43,930 nt of DNA from CAZDCZ01 sp964504155 (lineage in GTDB: Bacteria > Bacteroidota > Bacteroidia > Bacteroidales > UBA12077), in NCBI GenBank assembly GCA_964504155.1, contig CAZDCZ010000012.1, forward strand, positions 1 through 43,930, given 5' to 3'. The position numbers were made by a program, and so were the translations under genes. The notes beneath the pieces were generated by a model that saw only the letters and a list, made by a program, of their open reading frames with translations, did no database searches and was not told the DNA's origin. Shown here piece by piece: positions 16,910 to 26,669 of the stretch (its first letter is position 1; every line of letters starts with the position of its first letter).

Positions 16910-18877
16910 ATGAATAGTTTAAAGCTTATTATTACTTTTTCAATAATTTATCTTATACAGATATCTTTTTTGTCGGCTCAAGAAAGTCTTGTTGGTGTAG
17001 AGAATAATGTTGTAATAAATAATACTATAAGAATTTCTAAAAAACAAAAAGCATCAAATGTCGATACTATTATCTTGCCATTTATCGACGACTTTAGTAG
17101 AAATATTGGATATCCCAATCCAGCTTTATGGGAAGATAAATACGCCTTTGTTAACCAATCGTATTCTGTAAATCCTATAACAATAGGAACAGCGAGCCTC
17201 GATGCAATCGATAATGCCGGTAATCTATATAACGATAACGATGATGATGTATTTCTAGCCGATATTTTAACATCAAAACCTATTGACTTAAATTATACAG
17301 GAAATAATACAATTTTCTTAAGTTTTTATTACCAACCCGGAGGACTGGGCGATACTCCGGAAATAAAAGATAGTTTACTATTAGATTTTTATTCGCCAAT
17401 TACCGAAAAATGGAACACTGTATGGTTTAGTAATTATAACAAAATCGATTCGACTCTTACCGAAGAATATGCTTATAATAACGATACATTAATTAGAAAA
17501 GCAGATACAATAAATAATTTGTACGAGAAATTTTCTAATGTTATTTTGCCAGTCGATAACGAAAATTATTTAAAGAAAGGGTTTAAGTTTCGTTTTCGAA
17601 ATTATGTAAGTCTTTCAAATAATAGCGAAATACAAAGTGTTATAGGGAATGCCGATAATTGGAATTTAGATTTTATTATTCTCGATAAAAACAGAGACAT
17701 TAACGATACAACTATTAACGATATTGCATTTATAAAACCCTTGTCGTCGTTGCTAATAAATTATGAGTCGATTCCATGGTCTCATTTTCCTAGAGCTAAT
17801 GCTTACGAAATGAACGATAGTATTGTTATTGAATACAAGAATATTGGTGATGAATTGTGGAACGTACTTAGAGAATTCGAAATAGAAGACTTAACAGGCG
17901 ACGAAGGAACTTATAGTTTTACAGGAGGTGTAGGTAACGATATTCCTGCATTTACATCGGAAGTATATTATAGAAATATGAATTATATTTTTCCATATAA
18001 TCCTAATCTCGATTCGGCTGTTTTCGAAGTAAGAAGTTATATGGTAACCGATACCTTTGCTGCTCGTGCACCTTATCGGTGGAACGATACAATAAGATAT
18101 TTGCAAAAGTTTTATAATTATTATGCTTACGACGACGGAACTGCCGAAAATGGTTATGGATTATTAGGCGATGGTACAAAATATGCTCAAGTAGCACAGC
18201 AATTCGAAATATATAAAGAAGATACTTTACAAGCAATTCAGTTTTATTTTAATAAAACAAAAAATAATGCAAATCAGCAATATTTTAAATTAATGATTTG
18301 GAATGAAAATAATGGGAAACCGGGAAATATAGTATATTCACAAAGCGGAGCAAAACCGGTATATGAAGATAGCTTAAATAAATTTACAATATTTAATCTT
18401 GATACTGCATTAATTCTTGATGGGAAATTTTTTATTGGATGGCAGAAAACAACTACCGATATGTTAAATGTTGGCTTTGATGTAAATAGGATAAGTACCG
18501 ATAAATTATTCTATAATATCAACGGAAGTTGGGAAAACTCAGAATTCAAAGGAGCACTGATGATACGTCCTATATTTGGAAAACCTATAAGTGTTCAAAC
18601 AGCTATCAATAGAAATATAAACAATTCTTTTACTGAGGATATTAATTTAAAAATTTATCCAAATCCTACAAATAGTATTCTTAATATTCGTATTGATGAT
18701 ACTTGCTTAGACGATTATTCTTGTATGATTATTGATTCGTATGGCAGAACAGTATTTTCGGATACCCGGTGTAAACAAAGAGTTAATGTGTCGGAATTTG
18801 CTTCAGGGGTTTATTTTTTTCGTTTAGCAAATAAAAATGGAGCTTGCATAAGTAAGAAATTTATTATTATTCATTAA
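16910..18877 (+). CDS. Secreted protein with T9SS type A sorting domain
   Basis: A 655-aa exported protein. A signal peptide (about 1-23, ending LSAQE) leads into a large Asn/Asp/Tyr-rich beta region without a recognised catalytic motif. The last 80 residues are a type A C-terminal sorting domain: LKIYPNPTNSILNIRI, then the YGRTVF strand and ASGVYFFRLAN. The domain sends the protein through type IX secretion to the cell surface. Mid-protein segments (about 400-550, WNENNGKPGNIVYSQS) resemble beta-sandwich domains of adhesin-like surface proteins. It is translationally adjacent to the PASTA gene and 15 nt before the rluD-type gene. The function is unknown. Confidence 0.85.
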   Translation: MNSLKLIITFSIIYLIQISFLSAQESLVGVENNVVINNTIRISKKQKASNVDTIILPFIDDFSRNIGYPNPALWEDKYAFVNQSYSVNPITIGTASLDAIDNAGNLYNDNDDDVFLADILTSKPIDLNYTGNNTIFLSFYYQPGGLGDTPEIKDSLLLDFYSPITEKWNTVWFSNYNKIDSTLTEEYAYNNDTLIRKADTINNLYEKFSNVILPVDNENYLKKGFKFRFRNYVSLSNNSEIQSVIGNADNWNLDFIILDKNRDINDTTINDIAFIKPLSSLLINYESIPWSHFPRANAYEMNDSIVIEYKNIGDELWNVLREFEIEDLTGDEGTYSFTGGVGNDIPAFTSEVYYRNMNYIFPYNPNLDSAVFEVRSYMVTDTFAARAPYRWNDTIRYLQKFYNYYAYDDGTAENGYGLLGDGTKYAQVAQQFEIYKEDTLQAIQFYFNKTKNNANQQYFKLMIWNENNGKPGNIVYSQSGAKPVYEDSLNKFTIFNLDTALILDGKFFIGWQKTTTDMLNVGFDVNRISTDKLFYNINGSWENSEFKGALMIRPIFGKPISVQTAINRNINNSFTEDINLKIYPNPTNSILNIRIDDTCLDDYSCMIIDSYGRTVFSDTRCKQRVNVSEFASGVYFFRLANKNGACISKKFIIIH

Positions 18878-18892
18878 AATAAAATTAAGTAG

Positions 18893-19936
18893 ATGAGTGA
18901 AGAAGAAAAATATGAAAATGATGATGATAATGAATTATTCGAACACTTTCGTTATGTTGTTGATAATGGACAAAGTCCTTTGCGTATCGATAAGTATTTA
19001 GTAAGTAAGATGGAAAATTCGTCTCGAAATAAAATACAAAGTGCTGCCGATGCAGAAAGTATTCTTGTTAATAATATTTCGGTTAAATCAAATTATAAAG
19101 TTCGTCCGGGAGATATTATTTCTATTGTATTGTCGTATCCTCCGCGCGAAATAGAATTAATTCCGGAGGATATTCCTTTAGAAATTCCTTACGAAGACGA
19201 TGATCTACTTATAGTTAATAAAAAACCCGGAATGGTTGTTCATCCTTCGTATGGACATTATTCCGGAACACTTATTAATGCATTAATGTATCATTTAAAA
19301 GATTTGCCTCTGTTTAGTTCCGGAGAGCAGCGTCCCGGATTAGTTCATAGAATAGATAAAAATACTTCGGGCTTGTTGGTTATTGCTAAAACCGGTAAAG
19401 CAATGACTCATTTAGCAAAGCAATTTTTCGATAAAACATCATCGCGAAGATATATTGCTCTGGCTTGGGGTGGATTTAAAGAAAAAGAAGGAACAATAAC
19501 CGGACATATAGGTAGAAATCCTAAAAATAGAAAAGTTATGCATGTATTTCCTGATGGTTCGCAAGGGAAACATGCTGTTACGCATTATAAAGTGATAGAA
19601 GATTTTGGGTATTTGTCTATGGTAGAATGTAGACTCGAAACAGGTCGAACACACCAAATACGTGCTCATTTTAAACATATTGGACATCCATTATTCAACG
19701 ACTGGGAGTATGGAGGAGATAAAATTTTAAAAGGTACAACCTTTACAAAATATAAGCAGTTTGTTAATAATTGTTTCGAAATATTGCCACGTCAGGCATT
19801 ACATGCGAAGAGTTTAGGTTTTGTTCATCCTGCAACAGGAGAATATATGAATTTCGACTCTGAAATTCCTGATGATATGATGCAAGTAATTGAAAAATGG
19901 AGACGATATATTATAGGAAGAGATAGTGTGGATTAA
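18893..19936 (+). CDS. rluD: RluA-family 23S rRNA pseudouridine synthase (RluD-like)
   Basis: A 347-aa pseudouridine synthase. An N-terminal S4 RNA-binding domain (about 25-90; LRIDKYLVSKMENSSRNKIQ) precedes the catalytic domain. The catalytic motif is HRIDKNTSGLLVIAKT, with the nucleophilic Asp in it. GRTHQIRAHFKHIGHPLFND is the second family signature. The order S4 plus RluA domain is typical of RluD, which modifies helix 69 of 23S rRNA; an RluC-like target is the alternative. It is preceded at 15 nt by the T9SS cargo gene, so it is probably co-transcribed. Confidence 0.9.
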   Translation: MSEEEKYENDDDNELFEHFRYVVDNGQSPLRIDKYLVSKMENSSRNKIQSAADAESILVNNISVKSNYKVRPGDIISIVLSYPPREIELIPEDIPLEIPYEDDDLLIVNKKPGMVVHPSYGHYSGTLINALMYHLKDLPLFSSGEQRPGLVHRIDKNTSGLLVIAKTGKAMTHLAKQFFDKTSSRRYIALAWGGFKEKEGTITGHIGRNPKNRKVMHVFPDGSQGKHAVTHYKVIEDFGYLSMVECRLETGRTHQIRAHFKHIGHPLFNDWEYGGDKILKGTTFTKYKQFVNNCFEILPRQALHAKSLGFVHPATGEYMNFDSEIPDDMMQVIEKWRRYIIGRDSVD

Positions 19937-20004
19937 GAGATTGAAGAATTTTTATTTGGACTGATAATTGGTAGTATAAAATAGTCCTAAAAAATAATCG
20001 ATTA

Positions 20005-22416
20005 ATGAGAAAAACATTATTAGTTCTATTATTATATATTCTTGTTTATAGCAGTTTTGCTCAGAAATATACAATTAATGGTTTTATATCAGATGCAGAA
20101 ACCGGAGAACAATTAATTGGAGCAAGTATTTACAATTCGAAAAATTTAACTAGCGGAACAATAACAAACGCATATGGCTTTTATAGTCTTACACTAAAGA
20201 ATTCTAATGTCGATATTGTAATTTCGTATGTCGGTTATAAACCGCAGGCATATAAATTGAGCTTGTCGGGAGATTCTACTATAAATTTTTATCTTAGTCC
20301 TAATATTGAGCTCGAAGAGGTTGTAATTACCGGTAAACGTGATAATGTAGAAACAACACAAATGAGTGTTATTGATGTTCCTATAAAAACAATCAAATCT
20401 ATGCCTGTGTTATTAGGCGAGGTTGATGTTTTAAAAACTATTCAGTTGCTTCCCGGTGTTCAATCGGGTACAGAGGGGACAAGTGGTATTTATGTTCGAG
20501 GTGGAGGCCCCGACCAAAATCTTATTTTACTCGATGGTGTTCCTGTATATAATGTAAATCATTTGTTTGGCTTCTTCTCAGTTTTTAATGCCGATGCTAT
20601 TAACGATGTTACCTTAATTAAGGGTGGATTCCCTGCTCGATATGGAGGACGACTTTCATCGGTATTAGATATTAGAATGAAAGAAGGAAATATGAAAGAG
20701 TTTAAGGGAGAAGCTTCTATCGGGTTGATATCATCAAAATTTACTATCGAAGGCCCAATAAAAAAAGATACTACTGCTTTTATATTTTCGCTTCGAAGAA
20801 CTTACCTCGATATTTTAGCAGCTCCTGCGATGGCTATTTTCTCATCATCCGATAACGGATACGATAAATTTAATGTTGGATATTTCTTTCATGATATTAA
20901 TGCAAAAATAAATCATAAATTTTCAAATAAAGATCGTATATATTTTAGTGTTTATGGAGGAAAAGATAAAGCTTATTCAAGAATCGAAGAAGAAGGGGAA
21001 GATTATAGCGATAAATTGGACTTTGACCTTCACTGGGGTAATATAACAACAGCTTTACGATGGAATCACATTTTTTCACCACAGCTATTCGGAAATTCTA
21101 CCGTAACCTATAGTAGATATCATTTTGTTACCGAAATAGATGAAGAATATCATTATACTTATGATGGAAAAACCGAAAACGATAAATACAAAATAAGTTA
21201 TTTGTCGGGGATATACGATATTGCCGGGAAGATAGATTTCGATTATCTGCCATCTCCAAATCATAAAATTAAGTTCGGAGTAAATGCTATTTACCATACT
21301 TTCGAGCCAGGGGTTACTGCTATGCATATATCCGACGAATATCTCGAAGAGAATATTGATACAACTTTTGGGAGTAAGAATTTGTACTCGCAAGAATATG
21401 TTGCATATGTTGAAGACGAAATAAAAATTGGCAGTAAATTTAAGATTAATCTGGGTGGACATTTTTCGGGATACAACGTGAGAGATACATTTTTTTACTC
21501 GTTTCAACCAAGAATATCTGCACGATATTTAATATCACCAAATTGGTCGGTTAAAGCTGCTTATTCTAAAATGCAGCAAAATCTTCACTTCTTAGCTAAT
21601 AATACTATTGGTTTGCCAACCGATTTGTGGTTACCTGCAACAGATAAAATTACTCCGCAATTATCTACACAATATGCCGTAGGTACTAATATTTCTATAA
21701 ATAAAGATCTTGATTTTAGTATAGAAGGTTTTTATAAAGAAATGGATAATTTGATAGAATATAAAGAAGGAGCTAGTTTCTTTGGCGATTCAGACGATGG
21801 AAGTTTAATAGGTCAAGAATGGGAAAATAAAGTTGAAATAGGAAAAGGAGTAGCCTATGGTTGCGAAGTATTATTAAAGAAAGACCTAGGGAAATTATCA
21901 GGATGGCTTGGATATACTTTGTCGTGGACAGAAAGACAATTCGATAATATCTCTTTTGGAAAAGCATTTCCATATCGATACGATCGCCGACACGATATAA
22001 GCCTTGTTTTAACTTATAAGTTTAACGATAGAATAGATGCCGGACTTACATGGGTTTACGGTACAGGAAATGCTGTTACTCTTGCTCAAGAAAGATATGT
22101 GCCTGTTACAGAAATAGATAATGCTAATTCGGAATATGGATATATATCAACTGTCGATAATTATGGCAAAAGGAATAATTTTAGAATGCCGGCATATCAT
22201 AGATTAGACTTAGGTGTTAATTTCTCGAAAGTGAAAAAACGAGGGGTACGTACTTGGAGTATTAGTGTATATAATGTGTATAATAGAAAAAATCCATTTT
22301 TTGTTCAATTCGAAGGAGGATATTTTTACGATTATTCCGGTTTGTCAAATCGGAAATTAATGCAATATAGTTTATTCCCGATAATTCCATCGATAAGCTA
22401 TAAATTTAGCTTTTAA
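20005..22416 (+). CDS. TonB-dependent outer-membrane receptor with carboxypeptidase-like N-domain
   Basis: An 803-aa receptor. A signal peptide (about 1-19, ending SSFAQ) is followed by a carboxypeptidase D regulatory-like domain (about 22-105; GFISDAETGEQLIGASIYN) and a plug domain (about 125-230) with VYVRGGGPDQN-like residues (IYVRGGGPDQNLILLDGVPV). The 22-strand barrel then ends in the C-terminal Phe (SYKFSF) used by the BAM machinery. There is no STN domain, so it is not expected to signal to an anti-sigma factor. It is coupled to a DUF4249 lipoprotein gene 11 nt downstream, the usual partner. The ligand is unknown. Confidence 0.93.
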   Translation: MRKTLLVLLLYILVYSSFAQKYTINGFISDAETGEQLIGASIYNSKNLTSGTITNAYGFYSLTLKNSNVDIVISYVGYKPQAYKLSLSGDSTINFYLSPNIELEEVVITGKRDNVETTQMSVIDVPIKTIKSMPVLLGEVDVLKTIQLLPGVQSGTEGTSGIYVRGGGPDQNLILLDGVPVYNVNHLFGFFSVFNADAINDVTLIKGGFPARYGGRLSSVLDIRMKEGNMKEFKGEASIGLISSKFTIEGPIKKDTTAFIFSLRRTYLDILAAPAMAIFSSSDNGYDKFNVGYFFHDINAKINHKFSNKDRIYFSVYGGKDKAYSRIEEEGEDYSDKLDFDLHWGNITTALRWNHIFSPQLFGNSTVTYSRYHFVTEIDEEYHYTYDGKTENDKYKISYLSGIYDIAGKIDFDYLPSPNHKIKFGVNAIYHTFEPGVTAMHISDEYLEENIDTTFGSKNLYSQEYVAYVEDEIKIGSKFKINLGGHFSGYNVRDTFFYSFQPRISARYLISPNWSVKAAYSKMQQNLHFLANNTIGLPTDLWLPATDKITPQLSTQYAVGTNISINKDLDFSIEGFYKEMDNLIEYKEGASFFGDSDDGSLIGQEWENKVEIGKGVAYGCEVLLKKDLGKLSGWLGYTLSWTERQFDNISFGKAFPYRYDRRHDISLVLTYKFNDRIDAGLTWVYGTGNAVTLAQERYVPVTEIDNANSEYGYISTVDNYGKRNNFRMPAYHRLDLGVNFSKVKKRGVRTWSISVYNVYNRKNPFFVQFEGGYFYDYSGLSNRKLMQYSLFPIIPSISYKFSF

Positions 22417-22427
22417 AATTATATAAC

Positions 22428-23351
22428 ATGAAAAATATTTTATATCTAATAATTGTAACTTTAGTATTATCTATTTTTTCTTGTAGAAAAGAATTGAATA
22501 TCGATATTAAAGAGACAGATAAGAAAATTGTTCTTAACGGATTAATTAATCCCGATAGTCTAATGAAAATAAACCTTAGTAAAAGTATTGGCGTTTTAGA
22601 AAGTAGTAATAGTTTGCAATTTGTAAATAATGCTATTGTTAAATTATACGAAGACAATAATTATGTAGAAGATTTAATTTTTGATAAAACAGGTAATTAT
22701 TATTCAACAATTAACCCAAAGAGAGATAAAGAATATAAAATTACTGCTGATGTAAATGGAATGAAATCTGTTGAAACCTATACAAGCATTCCTGTGTCGT
22801 ATGAGGTTTTCGATTTAAAATATGCTGTAGATAGTACTTCCTATGGCGATGAGTATTCTCATTATTACGATTACGAAACCACAATAGATGTGTCTTTTAA
22901 CGATCCTTCTGATAAAACAAATTATTATATCCTTTCGTTTAGTAAATTATATCCAAAAATGAGATATAATGAAAATACCGAGACTTATGATACTATTGGA
23001 TATAGACTTGAAACATTAGATTATGGTAGTAATACTCAGGTGTTTGAAGTTTACTGTTATAATTCATATATTAATGGATATGCATTTTCCGATAAGTTAT
23101 TCGATGGACAAAAATGCTCTATTCATTCTAAATTATATAATTACTATAATGAGGATTTGTGGATTTACGTTAATTTATATTCAATAAGTAAAGATTATTT
23201 TAAATATCTTAAATCATACGATAAATACGAAGAAGTTGATGGTAACCCATTTGCCGAGCCTGTAATAGTTTATAGCAATATTGAAAATGGTCTGGGTTTA
23301 TTTTCATCATATTCAGCATATACCGATTCGATATATATTGAATATGATTGA
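22428..23351 (+). CDS. DUF4249 lipoprotein, partner of the TonB receptor
   Basis: A 307-aa lipoprotein with lipobox Cys19 (SIFSC). The sequence fits the DUF4249 family: an N-terminal beta-domain with IVLNGLINPDSLMKINLSKS, then NNAIVKLYED and KEYKITADVNGMKSVETYTSIP. The C-terminal half is a Tyr-rich beta region with GNPFAEPVIVYSNIENGLGLFSSY near the end, a recurrent ending in this family. DUF4249 proteins usually follow a TonB-dependent receptor gene, as here, and probably act as surface-exposed substrate-binding partners. That role is inferred from the gene pairing, not shown. Confidence 0.87.
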   Translation: MKNILYLIIVTLVLSIFSCRKELNIDIKETDKKIVLNGLINPDSLMKINLSKSIGVLESSNSLQFVNNAIVKLYEDNNYVEDLIFDKTGNYYSTINPKRDKEYKITADVNGMKSVETYTSIPVSYEVFDLKYAVDSTSYGDEYSHYYDYETTIDVSFNDPSDKTNYYILSFSKLYPKMRYNENTETYDTIGYRLETLDYGSNTQVFEVYCYNSYINGYAFSDKLFDGQKCSIHSKLYNYYNEDLWIYVNLYSISKDYFKYLKSYDKYEEVDGNPFAEPVIVYSNIENGLGLFSSYSAYTDSIYIEYD

Positions 23352-23363
23352 TGTTTATAATTG

Positions 23364-24539
23364 TTATTCGTTTGCAAGCAATTTTTCTAAATAATGATAT
23401 TCAATACCAAACATATCTTTAATATTTTCTATTTGTTTTAGAATTTTAGTATCAGGAGTTTCTTTTGTGCCTTTTTTAATGCCTGCTATTAGTACATTTT
23501 TAGGAGTGTGTTCGGTAGCAATAAATTCAAAAACCTTTGTTTTATAGCCATAAGCTTCCATTATTAGTGCTCGAATAGTATCGGTAATTATTTCGGCTTG
23601 ACGTTCTTTTAGTATTCCATATTTTGTAATTAAACTCAAATCGTTATCCGGACTAATTTGTTTCCGAATTTGTTTATGGCAACATGGTGCACATACAATA
23701 ACTTTAGAGTTCGATTTTATTCCTCGGTAAATAGCTTCATCTGTTGCTGTATCGCAGGCATGTAAGGCTATAAGTAAATCGAATTCAGGAAGCTGAGTAT
23801 TTTCTATTGTTCCTTCTTTAAATAAAAGATTCGTAAACCCCGATTTCTCAGCAATTTGGTTACAACTATCAACTAGTTCTTTTCTAAATTCTACACCTGT
23901 AATATTTGGTTTTATCTTTAATGTCGAATATAAATAGTCGTACAAAGCAAAGGTTAAGTATCCTTTTCCCGAACCCATATCAACAATATTATTTATCGAA
24001 GTTAAATCAGATGATTTAATTATTCCATCAATTATCTCTATGTATTTGTTTATTTGACGGTATTTATCTTCTTTATTCTTTTTTATTTTCCAATCAGCTG
24101 TAAGTATTCCTAATTCTTTTAAGTAAATATTATTTAAAGTAGAAATATATCTGCTCTTAGTTTTATCGTGGTTAAATTGAACCGGTTTTGTAATGCTGAG
24201 TTCTTCTTTTTTTAGTTTAGCATTATCTTTTTTATTAATAAATAAATGCCAATTCTCATTTGTGCAAAATAAATCGCCCTGATAGAATTTGGTTTCTAAT
24301 AATTCTTTAATTATAGATATACTTTCGTCGATTTCATAATTTTTTGTAATGTCTTTTGTTTGATATCTATATACAAACGATATTCGAAAACCTTTTTTTA
24401 TTTCTACCGGTTTAGTAAAAATGTTTGTTAATTCATCATTCTTATTTCGTTTCTTACTTAAAGTTAGTTTAACAAAATTTTTATTTTCTATATTAATTTT
24501 TAAATAGCTTAAAAATTGTTTTAAATTATTTGAATCCAT
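23364..24539 (-). CDS. SAM-dependent methyltransferase, METTL25/RRNAD1-like
   Basis: A 391-aa protein with a class I methyltransferase domain of the Methyltransf_32 type (about 165-330). The SAM-binding loop is NIVDMGSGKGYLTFAL. It continues with ITGVEFRKELVDSCNQIA, LPEFDLLIALHACDTATDEAIY and the distinctive CAPCCHKQIRKQI segment. The first 150 residues are a separate Lys-rich domain that looks like the N-terminal part of the same family. The substrate is unknown; some relatives act on rRNA or protein. It is convergent with the DUF4249 gene (12 nt between stops) and divergent from the AhpD-like gene. Confidence 0.85.
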   Translation of the reverse strand: MDSNNLKQFLSYLKINIENKNFVKLTLSKKRNKNDELTNIFTKPVEIKKGFRISFVYRYQTKDITKNYEIDESISIIKELLETKFYQGDLFCTNENWHLFINKKDNAKLKKEELSITKPVQFNHDKTKSRYISTLNNIYLKELGILTADWKIKKNKEDKYRQINKYIEIIDGIIKSSDLTSINNIVDMGSGKGYLTFALYDYLYSTLKIKPNITGVEFRKELVDSCNQIAEKSGFTNLLFKEGTIENTQLPEFDLLIALHACDTATDEAIYRGIKSNSKVIVCAPCCHKQIRKQISPDNDLSLITKYGILKERQAEIITDTIRALIMEAYGYKTKVFEFIATEHTPKNVLIAGIKKGTKETPDTKILKQIENIKDMFGIEYHYLEKLLANE

Positions 24540-24771
24540 ATTTTTTATCTGGTTGTATGTTTTGTATTAATATAAGTATTTGCTGGAGCTTTTTTTAAAT
24601 CTTGATAATTAGTTGTTTATTTAAGAAAAAAATTATTTCTGCAATTGTTTATTGATGGCAAAATTAGTAAACTTTTTTCGAAACACAAGTCTGAAAAAAT
24701 ACCTAATTTTACAAAGATTCTAATATCTAGATTAAAGAGTGAAAAATGTAAAGATTTAACAATTTACTGTT

Positions 24772-25128
24772 ATGGGAAATTTAAAAGAATATCGAGAATA
24801 TCGTCAGAAAATGAACGAAAAAATACTAGAAGGAGATAACAAAGTAATAAAACGAATCTTTAATCTCGACACTAACACTTATACCGAAGGTGCATTGTCG
24901 GTTAAGGTAAAAGAAATGCTCGGTTTGGCGACATCTATGGTATTACGTTGCGACGATTGTGTGAAATACCATCTAGAACAGTGTTATAAATTGGGTTTGT
25001 CAGACGAGGAACTGTTCGAAATATTTTCTGTAGCAAATCTTGTTGGTGGAACTATTGTAATTCCACACTTGCGAAAAGCAGTGGAATTTTGGGAAGACTT
25101 AAAAAAGGAAAATAAATATTTTATTTAG
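24772..25128 (+). CDS. AhpD-like carboxymuconolactone decarboxylase-family protein
   Basis: A 118-aa all-helical CMD/AhpD-fold protein. The redox motif is RCDDCVKYHLEQCYKLG, that is CxxC followed by a His, as in alkylhydroperoxidase AhpD. The N-terminal half (EYREYRQKMNEKIL) is an extra helix seen in the anaerobe subgroup. Likely a thiol peroxidase-like or disulfide protein. It starts a run with the MIP18/DUF59 gene (93 nt later), the metal exporter and the DUF438 gene, although the second gene seems to have its own promoter. The substrate is not known. Confidence 0.85.
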   Translation: MGNLKEYREYRQKMNEKILEGDNKVIKRIFNLDTNTYTEGALSVKVKEMLGLATSMVLRCDDCVKYHLEQCYKLGLSDEELFEIFSVANLVGGTIVIPHLRKAVEFWEDLKKENKYFI

Positions 25129-25153
25129 AATAAGTCTAAATAAAATATTTTTG

Positions 25154-25161
25154 TATCTTTG
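25154..25161 (+). promoter_or_regulatory. Candidate -7 box for the MIP18/DUF59 gene
   Basis: TATCTTTG, an exact TAnnTTTG match, 61 nt before the ATG. The -33 region reads only AAGTC-like sequence, so support is partial. Confidence 0.5.
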
Positions 25162-25221
25162 TATTTCGATATTTATATATCGGAATAAGATAATAATTAT
25201 AAATTATATAAAAGAAAATTT

Positions 25222-25512
25222 ATGAGCACAAAAGAATTTGCACTTGATGTGATAAATGCAGTAAAACACCCTGCAATTGATTATTCATTAGTAGAATTAG
25301 GAATGGTTAAGGATGTTGAAATTAATGATGATACTGTAAAATTAGTATTTGTATTTCCTTTCCCAAATATTCCTATTGCCGATGCTTTAATATCTTCAAT
25401 AGCTAATCCATTAAAAAATATCGGATTTAGTTTAGAGCACAAAGTGATTACTATGACAGAAGAAGAAAAAGCTAAGTTTTTAAAGATGGAACACGAAGCT
25501 TGGAAAGGATAG
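25222..25512 (+). CDS. MIP18/DUF59-family protein (Fe-S assembly type)
   Basis: A 96-aa single-domain MIP18/DUF59 protein, related to PaaD, SufT and the N-domain of ApbC/Mrp, which help mature Fe-S proteins. Typical segments are VINAVKHPAIDYSLVELGMVKDVEI and VKLVFVFPFPNIPIADAL. The TxxxCP cysteine found in many homologs is replaced here (FPFPNIP), so metal-cluster binding through it is unlikely. A short Lys/Glu tail follows. It sits between an AhpD-like gene and a predicted metal exporter, in line with Fe-S or redox stress. A hairpin with a T-run follows the stop. Confidence 0.85.
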   Translation: MSTKEFALDVINAVKHPAIDYSLVELGMVKDVEINDDTVKLVFVFPFPNIPIADALISSIANPLKNIGFSLEHKVITMTEEEKAKFLKMEHEAWKG

Positions 25513-25537
25513 AGTAAACATACCTATCGAGTAAAAT

Positions 25538-25584
25538 AAGCTAAGCTGTATTTTATATAGTTTTAGCTTGTTGTAATTTTTTTT
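25538..25584 (+). terminator. Terminator after the MIP18/DUF59 gene
   Basis: AAGCTAA (25538-25544) pairs with TTAGCTT (25563-25569) over an 18-nt loop, with a run of T at 25577-25584. The stem is short, so readthrough is possible. Confidence 0.5.
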
Positions 25585-25614
25585 GTTAATTTTTTTTAAA
25601 AAATATCTTAGAAA

Positions 25615-26646
25615 ATGGCTATAAATTCTATCTTTCATATATTTAAACATGCGCTAATGATTACGAGCTTTGTCTTAATGATGATGCTTATTATTGATTA
25701 TATTAATGTGCAGACAAATGGAATTTGGAATAAGAAACTACAACAAAAAGGATGGTTGCAAATTATTATTGCAGCATTTCTGGGTATTGTTCCGGGTTGT
25801 TTGGGAGCCTTTACCATAGTGTCTTTATATACACACCGTATTGTAGGCTTTGCAGCATTAGTAACCGCTATGATTGCAACATTTGGCGACGAAGCGTTTA
25901 TAATGTTTGCTATGATTCCCGGAAAGGCAATGATTTTATCAGTTATAGTTTTTTCTGTTGCAATAATTACCGGTTTTATTATAATGTTTTTTGAAAACAA
26001 GAAAGACTCACTTGCCGATAAATCTTTCGGTTTCGAGATACATACAGAAGAGCCTATATGTAATTGTTTTCCGAAAAATAAAATTATACATCAAATACGT
26101 CATATTAGCTTCGAAAGAGCTTTGTTAATTTCGGTTTTTCTTCTTTTTATTATCTTTCTTGCTACAGGCGAATTAGGGAGTAAAGAATGGGATTGGAAAC
26201 AAATTACTTTCTTTATAGGTGGAATAATAACATTATTTATTGTTTCAACAGTTCCCGATCATTTTTTAAAAGAACATTTATGGGGACATGTTATAAAAAA
26301 ACACTTTTTTCGTATCTTTTTATGGACTTTTGGTGCAATATTATTTATTCATTATCTCGAGAATTATTTGAACATCGAAGAATGGGTAAAGAGCAACCAA
26401 ATAGTAATTTTGTTAATTGCCGTATTAATTGGAATTATTCCCGAATCGGGACCACATATAGTATTTATTACACTGTTTGTAAACGGAACAATACCATTTA
26501 GCACACTTATTGCAAGTTCAATTGTTCAAGATGGACATGGAGCCTTGCCTTTACTTGCCGAATCGAAAAAATCATTTGTTTATATGAAATTAATCAATAT
26601 TTTGGTTGGTTTTGTTATTGGTTATATAGGTTTGCTGTTTTTTTAG
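25615..26646 (+). CDS. Predicted 10-TM heavy-metal exporter (putative manganese transporter family)
   Basis: A 343-aa polytopic protein with about ten membrane helices. It matches the family annotated as putative manganese transporter or ArsP_2-type arsenic efflux. Two repeated halves each carry a conserved loop: IPGCLGAFTIVSLYTHR with GDEAFIMFAMIPGKA in the first, and IPESGPHIVFITLFVNG with SSIVQDGHGALPLLAESK in the second. The acidic and glycine residues in those loops probably line the path. A His/Cys-rich cytoplasmic stretch (EPICNCFPKNK near 145) may sense metal. Mn, Fe or As as substrate cannot be decided. The DUF438 gene follows after 23 nt. Confidence 0.82.
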   Translation: MAINSIFHIFKHALMITSFVLMMMLIIDYINVQTNGIWNKKLQQKGWLQIIIAAFLGIVPGCLGAFTIVSLYTHRIVGFAALVTAMIATFGDEAFIMFAMIPGKAMILSVIVFSVAIITGFIIMFFENKKDSLADKSFGFEIHTEEPICNCFPKNKIIHQIRHISFERALLISVFLLFIIFLATGELGSKEWDWKQITFFIGGIITLFIVSTVPDHFLKEHLWGHVIKKHFFRIFLWTFGAILFIHYLENYLNIEEWVKSNQIVILLIAVLIGIIPESGPHIVFITLFVNGTIPFSTLIASSIVQDGHGALPLLAESKKSFVYMKLINILVGFVIGYIGLLFF

Positions 26647-26669
26647 TATTAATTTAATAAAAAATAAAT

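Noticed and set aside
21085..21507. 140-codon open frame antisense to the TonB receptor gene
   Set aside because: It is the mirror of conserved receptor codons, has no ribosome site and an unlikely composition; it is a by-product of AT-rich coding DNA.
24645..24839. 64-codon plus-strand frame before the AhpD-like gene
   Set aside because: It overlaps the AhpD-like start in another frame and shows no family features.
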